In this document: piece by piece, positions 44,183 through 52,331 of the stretch
How the letters are laid out: every line of letters starts with the position of its first letter
Numbering within the stretch: the first letter of the stretch is position 1
Assembly: GCA_964616755.1 (NCBI GenBank)
Contig: CAZTSI010000011.1
Span: forward strand, 20,971-84,970
Direction of reading: 5' to 3'
Length of the DNA: 64,000 nucleotides
Origin: CAYNFR01 sp964616755
GTDB lineage: Bacteria > Bacteroidota > Bacteroidia > Chitinophagales > Saprospiraceae
The notes under the pieces: model-generated
The model's database searches: none
The model's input: only the letters and a program-made list of their open reading frames with translations
What the model was told of the DNA's origin: nothing
Made by a program: the position numbers and the translations under genes

Positions 44183-44488
44183 TAGCCACTTGCTGCCCTT
44201 GATGACAATAGGTGTTAACGGTCCTTTTTGATAAAGTCATGTCATCTATTTAACAAAGCAGAATAACATGTTAATATAGAGAAAGACAAGGTTGGCATGA
44301 AAACAGTTCGCAGTATCGGCAAATATTGAATGTGAGTAATAAAGCTCAGTGGATTTTCATAGATTGCACATTTTGTCATACCATTCATGTCATACCTAGA
44401 AATCCAAGGTAATATTGTGACAAAATGACGCATATAACTACCGTGGCAAATATATTGCGGCGGCAACAACTTATAAAGATGAAAAATT
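44183..44488. other. Upstream region of grpE with repeats
   Basis: This 306-bp gap contains no supported gene; the minus-strand frame of 131 codons here runs into grpE and is Ser/Cys/Phe-rich. It holds the direct repeat TGTCATACC (44374-44382 and 44388-44396), TGAC twice in TGACAAAATGAC (44418-44429), an inverted ATTTTGTCA/TGACAAAAT pair, and the sigma-54-like element at 44444-44458. Confidence 0.6.
44444..44458 (+). promoter_or_regulatory. Sigma-54-like -24/-12 promoter for grpE-dnaJ-gldH
   Basis: TGGCAAATATATTGC has GG at 44445-44446 and GC at 44457-44458 with exactly 10 nt between, the hallmark of an RpoN promoter. RNA would begin near 44470, about 19 nt before the grpE ATG. Upstream TGTCATACC repeats could be the site for an activator. 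RpoN itself is not in this window. Confidence 0.5.
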
Positions 44489-45046
44489 ATGGGAGAAGAA
44501 AGTAAACTTAATAATACTGCAGAAGAACAAGAGGTCTTACACGACGAGCAACATTCAGATGCCGAAGTGTCGCCAAAAAAGAAGAAAAATAAAAAAGAAT
44601 TGATCGATAATTTAGAATCAGAACTCGAACTCGCCAAAGATAAGTATATACGGCTCTATGCTGAGTTTGACAACTATAAAAAGCGAACCGTCAAAGAACG
44701 ATTGGAGCTTATGAGCACCGCGAGTAAGGATGTTCTTTTAGCTTTATTGCCGGTGATAGATGATTTTGACCGTGCAAAAAAGATGGCAGACGACACCACT
44801 AAAGAAGAGACTTTTAGTGAGGGAGTTTCGTTAGTGTATCAAAAATTCAAGGGAATGCTTGTGTCTAGGGGGGTGAAAGAAATGGAAAGTACAGGCATGT
44901 TATTTGATCCAGAGATTCACGAAGCAATAACCGAGATACCCGCTCCAACCGAAGAGCTTAAAGGAAAGATTATCGATACAATTGAAAAGGGATATTACAT
45001 CCATGACAAGATTATCCGACATGCCAAAGTGGTAGTGGGTAAATAA
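44489..45046 (+). CDS. grpE: GrpE, nucleotide exchange factor for DnaK
   Basis: GrpE exchanges ADP on Hsp70 DnaK. This 185-residue protein has an acidic N-terminal extension (residues 1-35, with a Lys-rich patch at KKKKNKKEL), a long coiled-coil helix (about 38-90, containing RLYAEFDNYKKRTVKERLELM), and a beta domain at the C-terminus (MLFDPEIHEAITEIPAPTEELKGKII and the YIHDKIIRHAKVVVGK end). dnaJ follows after 12 bp. The DnaK gene is not in this window. Confidence 0.95.
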   Translation: MGEESKLNNTAEEQEVLHDEQHSDAEVSPKKKKNKKELIDNLESELELAKDKYIRLYAEFDNYKKRTVKERLELMSTASKDVLLALLPVIDDFDRAKKMADDTTKEETFSEGVSLVYQKFKGMLVSRGVKEMESTGMLFDPEIHEAITEIPAPTEELKGKIIDTIEKGYYIHDKIIRHAKVVVGK

Positions 45047-45058
45047 TAAAAAAATAGA

Positions 45059-46216
45059 ATGGCCAAAAGAGATTTTTACGACATACTAAATGTACCCAAA
45101 ACAGCCGATGCGGACTCTATAAAAAAAGCTTACCGCAAAGTAGCTCTCCAATATCACCCAGACAAGAATCCTGATGATAAGGCTGCAGAGGATAAATTTA
45201 AAGAAGCTGCAGAAGCTTATGAAGTGTTAAGCGACCCGGATAAGCGGGCGCGTTATGACCGATATGGTCATGCAGGCGTCGATGCCAATGGCGGTGGCTT
45301 TAGAGGTGGGAATATGAATATGGAAGATATTTTTGAGCACTTCGGAGATATTTTTGGAGATTCGGGTAGTCCGTTTGAAAGTTTCTTTGGCGGCAGCGGA
45401 AGAGGAAGAGGCGCTGCATCAGGCCAAAGGGGCACCAATTTGCGTATTAAAGTAGCCTTGACCCTGGAAGAAATTGCTACAGGCGTAAAAAAGAAAATTA
45501 AAGTAAAAAAACAAACGAGTTGTGACCAATGTGGCGGGAGTGGTGCCAAGGATACACGATCTATTAATTCTTGCCAGACATGCAATGGTGCAGGGTATGT
45601 ACGTCAGATTAAAAGTACCTTTTTAGGACAAATGCAGACTACTGCTGCCTGTCCCACTTGTGGCGGAACAGGTAAATCGATCACGGCGTTTTGCAGCAAA
45701 TGCAAAGGTGATGGAAGAATGTACGACGAAGAACTCATAGAGATCGACATACCCGCTGGTGTTGGAGAAGGAATGCAGTTATCCATGCGAGGTAAGGGAA
45801 ATGCGGGAAAAAATAGCGGCCCGTCTGGCGATCTTTTGATTGTTATCGAAGAAACACCGCATGATGAGTTTTCACGCGACAATCTCAATGTAATCTATGA
45901 TCTCTTTATCAATTTTGCCGATGCTGCATTGGGCACATCTGTGCAAGTACCTACTTTGGACGGTAAAGTAAAAATCAAAATTCCTCCTGGAACACCCGCT
46001 GGAAAAATGTTTCGCCTTAAGAGCAAGGGATTTCCAGAAGTACAAGGTTATAATCGCGGAGATCAATTGATTAACATCAACATTTGGACTCCTCGCAGTT
46101 TAACACCAGAGGACAGAGAGATATTAGAGCGTATTCGCGTTTTACCTAATTTTCAACCAAATCCGGACAAGTCTGAAAAAGGATTTTTTGAGCGGATGAA
46201 AGATTTCTTTGAATAG
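45059..46216 (+). CDS. dnaJ: DnaJ co-chaperone
   Basis: This 385-residue type I Hsp40 has a J-domain with HPD (YHPDKNPDD, about 33-41), a Gly/Phe-rich region (GGFRGG, FGDIFGDSG) to about residue 125, and a zinc-binding region with four CxxCxGxG-type repeats (CDQCGGSG, CQTCNGAG, CPTCGGTG, CSKCKGDG) at about 157-225. C-terminal client-binding barrels follow (LDGKVKIKIPPGTPAGKMFRLKSKG). With grpE it forms the DnaK assistant pair. The gldH start overlaps its stop by one base. Confidence 0.97.
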   Translation: MAKRDFYDILNVPKTADADSIKKAYRKVALQYHPDKNPDDKAAEDKFKEAAEAYEVLSDPDKRARYDRYGHAGVDANGGGFRGGNMNMEDIFEHFGDIFGDSGSPFESFFGGSGRGRGAASGQRGTNLRIKVALTLEEIATGVKKKIKVKKQTSCDQCGGSGAKDTRSINSCQTCNGAGYVRQIKSTFLGQMQTTAACPTCGGTGKSITAFCSKCKGDGRMYDEELIEIDIPAGVGEGMQLSMRGKGNAGKNSGPSGDLLIVIEETPHDEFSRDNLNVIYDLFINFADAALGTSVQVPTLDGKVKIKIPPGTPAGKMFRLKSKGFPEVQGYNRGDQLININIWTPRSLTPEDREILERIRVLPNFQPNPDKSEKGFFERMKDFFE

Positions 46217-46653
46217 TGTATAAAATCCTATTTTGCTTACTTAGTTCGTCATTGATTTTTATGCAATGTGGTCGAGCAAGTATCTATGAAGACCAAAAAA
46301 GTCTTCCAGATGCATGGAGCTGGACTGATCAAGTTGTCTTTGTTATACCAGAAGGAAAAGATGTTATTGGAAAAAACTTTCAGCTTCAACTTACCCATGA
46401 TCTGAGCTTTAAATACCAGAATGTTTATTTAGAAGTTATAACTACCCATCAACTTGATACAAGCCGTCAGCTAATCACTTTTGAGCTTACAGATGGCGCT
46501 GGCAGATGGATAGGTGAAAAAAAAGGGAACCATCGTCAAGTGAGTTATGAGCTTAATATTGGGGAAATATCCCCTCAAAGATTGATCGTACGTCAGTATA
46601 GTCGCGAAACAGAACTTACCGGGTTGAGAAAATTGAGCATTGTGCTCCACTAG
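46216..46653 (+). CDS. gldH: GldH-like gliding motility lipoprotein
   Basis: This 145-residue lipoprotein starts with GTG at 46216, sharing a base with dnaJ's stop. The signal is ILFCLLSSSLIFMQC (Cys about 18). The mature part opens YEDQKSLPDAWSWTDQVVF, which matches the GldH-typical Y-x-x-x-K-S-L-P-x-x-W pattern, and later has LTDGAGRWIGEKKGNHRQVSYELNI. GldH is needed for gliding and SprB-type adhesin function in flavobacteria. Gliding of this organism is not shown by this gene alone. It is convergent with the M28 peptidase. Confidence 0.68.
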   Translation: MYKILFCLLSSSLIFMQCGRASIYEDQKSLPDAWSWTDQVVFVIPEGKDVIGKNFQLQLTHDLSFKYQNVYLEVITTHQLDTSRQLITFELTDGAGRWIGEKKGNHRQVSYELNIGEISPQRLIVRQYSRETELTGLRKLSIVLH

Positions 46654-46674
46654 AGAGTTTAGTGAGCACTATAT

Positions 46675-47661
46675 CTACAAAGATCCATCTGAATATTTAT
46701 AGATAACCGCTGTTACCACTTGCCCAACAACCTTGAGTGTTCTTGGATCAATAATCTCTATATTATCTGAATGACGATGATGATAATGACCAAAGCTTCT
46801 GCGATCATCGGGTGAAATGTTGATAATGTTAATCATAGGAATACGCGCATAAGCGATAACATTAAAATGATCATCTTGCACTGCCCCTGCATTGAAATCT
46901 TGAAAAAAGTCCGAATATCCCATCCGCTGGGCTAGTGTCCATACTTTATCGACATATTTACCTGCATAAGTTCTTGAGAATTCCTCCTTACCAAACGTTG
47001 CATTCTTAGATCCTACCATATCAAGTAGTATGCCCCAATCAGCTTTATAAGATTTGGGCTTTAGGTTTTGCGACCAATATTTAGATCCCAAAGTCCAATC
47101 GTTGCCGGTGGCAGACCCCTCTGCTTCACCTTGATCTTCTACATCAAAGAAAATAAAGTCGACCCCTAGATTTATAGGATTTAAAGATATCGTTCTGGCT
47201 ATTTCTAGCAAAAGCGCGACCCCGCTTGCGCCGTCATCCGCGCCTGGAATTGGCTGATCTTGTCGCTCAATATCTTTATCTGCGATGGCACGCGAATCGT
47301 AATGAGCTGCTAATAGGATTCGTCGGGTAGCTTTAGGGTTGAATTGTCCCATAATATTCATGCAGGGCACATCTTTTCGACCTAAAAAACTCGCCTCAAA
47401 TTTCTGTGTCACCACCTCAGCCCCAAATGTGTTTAATTGATCGATAATCCATTCTTGAAGCTGTTTGTGACCTACAGTGCCAGGGACTCTAACCCCAAAA
47501 GATAGCTGCTTTTCAATAAAGCCAAAGGCCATTTGCTCATTAATGGCAGGTATGTTTGCTTTGGTGGCAGTGTTGCTTGGGATAGCTGTTTTTGGATCAT
47601 TCTTGCACGCCAGAAAAAAAGTTGCGAAGCAGAGCAGATAAACCTTCAGAATTCCTTTCAT
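46675..47661 (-). CDS. M28-family metallopeptidase/glutaminyl cyclase-like lipoprotein
   Basis: I use the ATG at 47661 (MKGILKVYLLCFATFFLAC), which makes a lipoprotein signal with the Cys at about 19; the frame extends to 47715 but without a signal. The M28 metal residues are in AAHYDSRAIAD (His, Asp), PGADDGASGVALLLE (Asp-Asp), FFDVEDQGEAEG (Glu/Asp) and DDHFNVIAYARIPMINI (late His). HYHHRHSDNIEIID is also conserved in the glutaminyl-peptide cyclotransferase-like branch. Zinc-dependent hydrolysis of peptides or pyroglutamate formation are both possible. It follows cysS by 19 bp. Confidence 0.88.
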   Translation of the reverse strand: MKGILKVYLLCFATFFLACKNDPKTAIPSNTATKANIPAINEQMAFGFIEKQLSFGVRVPGTVGHKQLQEWIIDQLNTFGAEVVTQKFEASFLGRKDVPCMNIMGQFNPKATRRILLAAHYDSRAIADKDIERQDQPIPGADDGASGVALLLEIARTISLNPINLGVDFIFFDVEDQGEAEGSATGNDWTLGSKYWSQNLKPKSYKADWGILLDMVGSKNATFGKEEFSRTYAGKYVDKVWTLAQRMGYSDFFQDFNAGAVQDDHFNVIAYARIPMINIINISPDDRRSFGHYHHRHSDNIEIIDPRTLKVVGQVVTAVIYKYSDGSL

Positions 47662-47680
47662 AGGAAATATTTGTTTTTTA

Positions 47681-49183
47681 TTAATTGAGATTCCACGAGG
47701 AGCCTTCTTTGCCATCCTTTATATCAATATTAGCTGCTGACAGACTATCGCGAATCTTGTCTGCAATTGCCCAATTCTTTTGCATCCGTGCCTCTTGACG
47801 CAATTCCAAAATTAACTGCATCGCAGCGTTCATGCCTTCTTGTAAGACAGAGCTTCCCGCCTCTACCTCATCTAACAAGCCCAAAATATGAAACAACATA
47901 TGCTCAAAAGCTTGTTGTAGGGCCAAAATAGTTGCTGTGGTAATTTCTACAAATTCAGCTCGACCATCTTTGTGACTATTTATAATGGCCACCAATTCAA
48001 ACAATCTTGCGAGTGCTCTCGGCGTATTAAAGTCATCATCCATTTCCTCAAATGTCTGATGAATCAAGGTCTCAATTTGAGCATCTATCGAACTACCCTT
48101 TTTGCCATCCCTTTGTGCTTGTAATGATTGTAAATACCGGTTCGCTTCCATCATTCGTTTATAGCCTTTCTCGGCTGCATGGAGGGCGTCGTCACTTAGA
48201 TCTAAAGTTGACCGATAATGAGCTTGAAGCATAAAGAACTTTATAGTCATTGGGCTGTAAGACCTCGTTATATGTGGGCTGTCACCGCTAATGAGTTCGT
48301 GAGGCATGATACTATTACCATCACTTTTAGACATTTTTTTTCCATTGAGAAGTAGCATATTCGTGTGCATCCAAAGATTAGCTGGTGTACAGTTACACGA
48401 TCCTACGTTTTGGGCCACTTCATTCTCATGATGAGGGAATTTCAAGTCTGCACCACCTCCATGAATATCAAAATGCTCTCCCAAATACTTTGTGCTCATA
48501 GCAGAACACTCTAAGTGCCAACCTGGAAAACCCAATGACCAAGGAGAATTCCATTTCATCAAATGGCGATCATCAGCTTTCATCCAAATTGCAAAATCGG
48601 CTGGATGTCTTTTTTCATCTTGATTTTTTAGCACCCTAGACTCTGCTACAAGGTCATCTAGCACACGTCCCGACAGCTTGCCATAGACATCGTGTTTGAG
48701 CGTAAAGGCCGGCACATCAAAATAAACCGATCCATTACTCTCGTAGGCAAAACCGTTGTCTAGAATTCGCTGCACCATCTCAATCTGCTCTATAATATGA
48801 CCCGTAGCTCTGGGTTCAATACTTGGAGGAAGGGTATTAAACAACTTCATCATTTCATGAAAACCATTGGTGTATTTTTGTACAACCTCCATTGGTTCTA
48901 ATTTCTCAATCTTAGCGCGTTCGGCGATTTTATCTTCTCCTTGATCTTCGTCACCCACAAGATGCCCAACATCAGTAATATTGCGTACATATCTAACTTT
49001 AAAACCTTTGAACAAAAGATACCGATACACAATATCAAAACTCGTGAACGTGCGAATATTGCCTAGATGTACATCGCTATAGACAGTTGGCCCACAAACG
49101 TACATGCCAATACTACCCTCATTGATAGGTTGAAAAGGCTCCTTATTCTTGGTAATGGTGTTGTATATCTGTAAGTTGTTCAT
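47681..49183 (-). CDS. cysS: Cysteinyl-tRNA synthetase
   Basis: CysS charges tRNA-Cys. The 500-residue enzyme (from ATG 49183; an alternative ATG is at 49201) shows the zinc-binding YVCGPTVYSDVHLGNIRTF block with the HLGN form of the class I HIGH motif. It has the WHLECSAM and KFPHHENEVAQ regions, and KMSKSDGN as the KMSKS motif. The DALR/anticodon end (MNAAMQLILELRQEARMQKNWAIADKIRD) is complete. It is followed by an M28 lipoprotein. No T-box or other riboswitch is visible upstream in the 26-bp gap. Confidence 0.97.
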   Translation of the reverse strand: MNNLQIYNTITKNKEPFQPINEGSIGMYVCGPTVYSDVHLGNIRTFTSFDIVYRYLLFKGFKVRYVRNITDVGHLVGDEDQGEDKIAERAKIEKLEPMEVVQKYTNGFHEMMKLFNTLPPSIEPRATGHIIEQIEMVQRILDNGFAYESNGSVYFDVPAFTLKHDVYGKLSGRVLDDLVAESRVLKNQDEKRHPADFAIWMKADDRHLMKWNSPWSLGFPGWHLECSAMSTKYLGEHFDIHGGGADLKFPHHENEVAQNVGSCNCTPANLWMHTNMLLLNGKKMSKSDGNSIMPHELISGDSPHITRSYSPMTIKFFMLQAHYRSTLDLSDDALHAAEKGYKRMMEANRYLQSLQAQRDGKKGSSIDAQIETLIHQTFEEMDDDFNTPRALARLFELVAIINSHKDGRAEFVEITTATILALQQAFEHMLFHILGLLDEVEAGSSVLQEGMNAAMQLILELRQEARMQKNWAIADKIRDSLSAANIDIKDGKEGSSWNLN

Positions 49184-49227
49184 AATTAAAAAAGCGTTCA
49201 TTTTTTACAACAGAGCCCAAAAATAGC

Positions 49228-50304
49228 CTAATACCAATTAAAAGTTGCTTTAGTTGGGTTATGATCTGATAAGGTCGATGTGTCGCAGCTATAAGCAGTA
49301 TTCATAAAGTGAGTTTGGTCATAAAGAATATAATCTATTCTTAAAAGGGGGATTCGCCCTCGCCAAGTCGTTCCCCAGCCGTGCCCTGATGATAAAAAGG
49401 CATCCGACAGATCTCCTCTAATATGACGATAAGCAAATGACATTGGCGAATCATTGAAGTCGCCACAAGCTATCACTGGATGCGGTGATTGATGCATATG
49501 TTCCTTGAGGGCTTTACCTTGTTCTGCCCTTTTGGGCACCGAACGTGCATATTTCTTAATGCCTTCTACTAATCCATTAAACACCCTTTCGGATGAGGCG
49601 TCGGGTTCGGTGATATTATCATAACCAGCGAGGCTCAAATGGTTAGACTGAAGATGTATATTATAGATGCGCACTGTCTTTTGACGTATGCTTATATCAA
49701 CCCAGAGCGTACCATTACGACGTTGGTTATTGTCTAAGACACCCCTTCTTAAGATAGGATATCTAGAAACTATAGCTGCGCCTTTCATATCGGTCTTATA
49801 GATATGCAACTCTGGAAATTCTTGACGCAACTCTATTTCGACGCGCTCGCTTACTTCTTGCAAGCAAATAACATCTGGCCGTGGTTCTGTCAACAGAATT
49901 TTCTTAAACTCGTCCCATTCAGGGTGACGCGTACTTTCTTTAGTTGTCATCTTTGCGCCCATCATAATATTGTAGCTCATCACTACCAAATCATTCTTCA
50001 TTGGCAAATCTTGTGCCTCTTTGAAACTAAAAAAGCGAAGCATGGCTGGGATCGATAATACCAAGGCAACAAATAAAATAAAGGCCATTTTTTTATCTAC
50101 CGAATAGCACACCAAGGTTAACGGCAGACCAACAAAAAAAACATAAGGAAAACTTAATGCCAAAAGCGACATCACTACCACATAACTTGGATCAATATAC
50201 GCTGCAAGATGACCGCCACCAAGCATGATAAGAAAGACAACCGATAATATGATGAACAACCGCCGAATCAATTGATTACTTTTTACTCGCGCGATACAGA
50301 ACAT
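49228..50304 (-). CDS. Membrane-anchored endonuclease/exonuclease/phosphatase-family protein
   Basis: This 358-residue protein has three N-terminal hydrophobic segments (about 14-35, 39-60, 70-90). The EEP catalytic domain follows: VVMSYNIMMGAK (Asn), DVICLQEVSE (Glu), a HLQSNH block, ACGDFNDSP (Asp-Asn) and the final LSDHNPTKA (Asp-His). This set makes a metal-dependent phosphodiesterase; DNA, lipid or nucleotide substrates are all possible. Its start is inside the end of the rhomboid gene by 29 bp, so the two are translationally linked. Confidence 0.88.
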   Translation of the reverse strand: MFCIARVKSNQLIRRLFIILSVVFLIMLGGGHLAAYIDPSYVVVMSLLALSFPYVFFVGLPLTLVCYSVDKKMAFILFVALVLSIPAMLRFFSFKEAQDLPMKNDLVVMSYNIMMGAKMTTKESTRHPEWDEFKKILLTEPRPDVICLQEVSERVEIELRQEFPELHIYKTDMKGAAIVSRYPILRRGVLDNNQRRNGTLWVDISIRQKTVRIYNIHLQSNHLSLAGYDNITEPDASSERVFNGLVEGIKKYARSVPKRAEQGKALKEHMHQSPHPVIACGDFNDSPMSFAYRHIRGDLSDAFLSSGHGWGTTWRGRIPLLRIDYILYDQTHFMNTAYSCDTSTLSDHNPTKATFNWY

Positions 50305-51148
50305 CTTTCTCCTCTGTTGTCAGGCTGTCATAACCTTTACTTTTTATCTTATCCAGGATTTCATCAACCATCTGTTCTAAATTTTCTTCTTTAGTAATCG
50401 TCATTGTATTGGCCTTATGGGTCTTTTTGTGGACAACTTTCATATGCGCAGCTTTTCTGGTGGTTGGCTCATCAAAAATTCTTTTCTTGAGATTAATGAT
50501 CCATCCACCAAGATCAGTCCCCTGATTGAGCAGGATAATGTATATGGCACCAAAAGCTGCGCCACCTAGATGCGTTATTCTACCTCCCGTATTATTTGCC
50601 TCGCTTATCATCGCCACATCAATCAAAACGAGAAAGAAAGCAATGTATTTGAGTCGTACATCACCGATTAATAATAATCGAATCATATAATCAGGTGCAA
50701 CCCATGCAGATGCGACAATCAAGGTCATAACCGCCGCTGATGCACCGAGAGCAAGACTAGGCCCTCCTATAAACTGAGCGTAGACAAAATAAGACAGTCC
50801 ACCGACTAGACCTCCCATAAGATATAGCGGCAACACGCGCTGATCTCCTAGCAGATCCCCAAATATTTTTCCAAACCAGTATAACATGATCATATTCCAC
50901 GCCAAATGCCATATACCCTCATGCAAAAACATATATGTTATAACCGACCAAGGTTGCTTGAGAAGGGTAATAGGATCACCGGGCCAAGCCAGCCAAGAAA
51001 TCACTTGTTGCTCAAAAGTAGAACCAGGGGTAAATATTTTAATCATCAAAACCCCTATAAACACACTAAAATTTATCAGAATGATACGGGTAATCATGTT
51101 ACCGTGTCTAAACTGGATTTTAAAATCGTCTAAAAGCGATTGAAGCAT
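50276..51148 (-). CDS. Rhomboid-family intramembrane serine protease
   Basis: This 290-residue rhomboid has about six transmembrane helices. FLHEGIWHLAWNMIMLYWFG holds the conserved His-Asn elements. The catalytic Ser is in LALGASAAVMTLI (GxSx motif, about residue 134). The catalytic His is in RITHLGGAAFGAIY near residue 194. The cytoplasmic C-terminal tail ends VDEILDKIKSKGYDSLTTEEKDVLYRASKK, a small helical domain (DUF6576-like) common in Bacteroidetes rhomboids. Its substrate is not known. The EEP-family gene overlaps its 3' end. Confidence 0.93.
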   Translation of the reverse strand: MLQSLLDDFKIQFRHGNMITRIILINFSVFIGVLMIKIFTPGSTFEQQVISWLAWPGDPITLLKQPWSVITYMFLHEGIWHLAWNMIMLYWFGKIFGDLLGDQRVLPLYLMGGLVGGLSYFVYAQFIGGPSLALGASAAVMTLIVASAWVAPDYMIRLLLIGDVRLKYIAFFLVLIDVAMISEANNTGGRITHLGGAAFGAIYIILLNQGTDLGGWIINLKKRIFDEPTTRKAAHMKVVHKKTHKANTMTITKEENLEQMVDEILDKIKSKGYDSLTTEEKDVLYRASKK

Positions 51149-51246
51149 AACATTATTTGTGAAAGGATTAATCTAACAACAATAACCGAAGATAAGGCTG
51201 TTGAGTTGTTTTGATTCGTAAATATTCCAAAAGAACTACACATACC

Positions 51247-52320
51247 TTATTTATGCAAATAGGCTTCTTTACTATTCCAGTTTTTGATAAAGGTCAGTAG
51301 CTCGCGCTCGAGCTGATTTTGTCTTATAACTTTCCATTTAGGATGCTCAAAATGCAGCATGGCCAAATATTCTTGCTCGGGATGTCCGGGGGTGGGTATT
51401 AAAACACAGGTGCTTTTCATTTGCCAAAGATCCATAATCGTAGAGTAACCCGTTCTACTTATCACCAAACTAGCGCTCATCAAGGCTTGCCGGATTTGCT
51501 CTTGTGATGCTACATTTATAATTACCCAATCCTTCTTAGACACAAATTCCGACCGTTCATCGGTGCCTCGGATAAAGATAATTGGCCAAGAAATACTACT
51601 TAGAATGCCCATTAAGCTATTTTCTAGACTTGTCCTGATTGGCTCGGGGCCAGAGAGTATCACCACAATAGCATGTTGGGTCGGTAGCGGCGAATCTTGA
51701 TTTGCCCTCATATGTGAAAGCAAGCCAATAGATCGGGCGGGCACATCGATGTAGGGATTAGACGCCATAATTCCTGAAAGCTCAAATCCATCGGTGTCGG
51801 GTACCCAAATGAGATTAAAGGGGTTAATCATTCTCGCATGGAGTCGATTAATGATCTTTGATATGCTCATCGATTTGAGCGGAATGTTCAATTGGTGACC
51901 GATAAATATTGAAGGAATCGCTGAAAAATGACAACCCCACCGGTGATCAGATAAGATCAGTGTAGTACTGTTCTTCTTGCAATATTCGATGATGATTTTT
52001 TGCTCTTCTCGGATGACCATAAGCAAGTTAGGACCTTGCCATATCATATCAAGCCAACGAAAGGGCATGCGATATTTGATATTGTAGGATGGCAATCTCA
52101 AAAATGAGAGCGTAGCAAACCGCGCTTCCAACCATTGAAGTGCAATACCGCTTGAGGCAATGGTTACCGTATTATTCTTGCTAAGCCGATCAATTAGAAC
52201 AGCGCTCCGGCTGGCGTGTCCGAGGCCCCAATCTGATACAGCAAAGACGATGTGTTGATGCCTTATTTCTCGATGAAATGGATGCTCGAAAGCCTCAAGT
52301 ATTCGCTTGTCCACCGACAT
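51247..52320 (-). CDS. Glycosyltransferase-like protein (MurG/GT28-type)
   Basis: This 357-residue protein opens with an N-terminal Rossmann domain (HIVFAVSDWGLGHASRSAVLIDRL) and has a second Rossmann domain. ILSGPEPIRTSLEN (about 220) and PGHPEQEYLAMLHFE (about 330) are typical of GT28/MurG-like UDP-sugar transferases. Between them SASLVISRTGYSTIMDL resembles the MurG-type donor site. No membrane segment was found. The sugar donor and acceptor are unknown, and it is not the genuine MurG. It sits 11 bp downstream of the RNase G gene, so co-transcription is likely. Confidence 0.75.
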   Translation of the reverse strand: MSVDKRILEAFEHPFHREIRHQHIVFAVSDWGLGHASRSAVLIDRLSKNNTVTIASSGIALQWLEARFATLSFLRLPSYNIKYRMPFRWLDMIWQGPNLLMVIREEQKIIIEYCKKNSTTLILSDHRWGCHFSAIPSIFIGHQLNIPLKSMSISKIINRLHARMINPFNLIWVPDTDGFELSGIMASNPYIDVPARSIGLLSHMRANQDSPLPTQHAIVVILSGPEPIRTSLENSLMGILSSISWPIIFIRGTDERSEFVSKKDWVIINVASQEQIRQALMSASLVISRTGYSTIMDLWQMKSTCVLIPTPGHPEQEYLAMLHFEHPKWKVIRQNQLERELLTFIKNWNSKEAYLHK

Positions 52321-52331
52321 AATATCCTCAT

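Noticed and set aside
44242..44637. A 131-codon minus-strand frame overlapping the grpE start region
   Set aside because: It is Ser/Cys/Phe-rich, runs opposite grpE and covers the sigma-54-like promoter. It has no family-like text.
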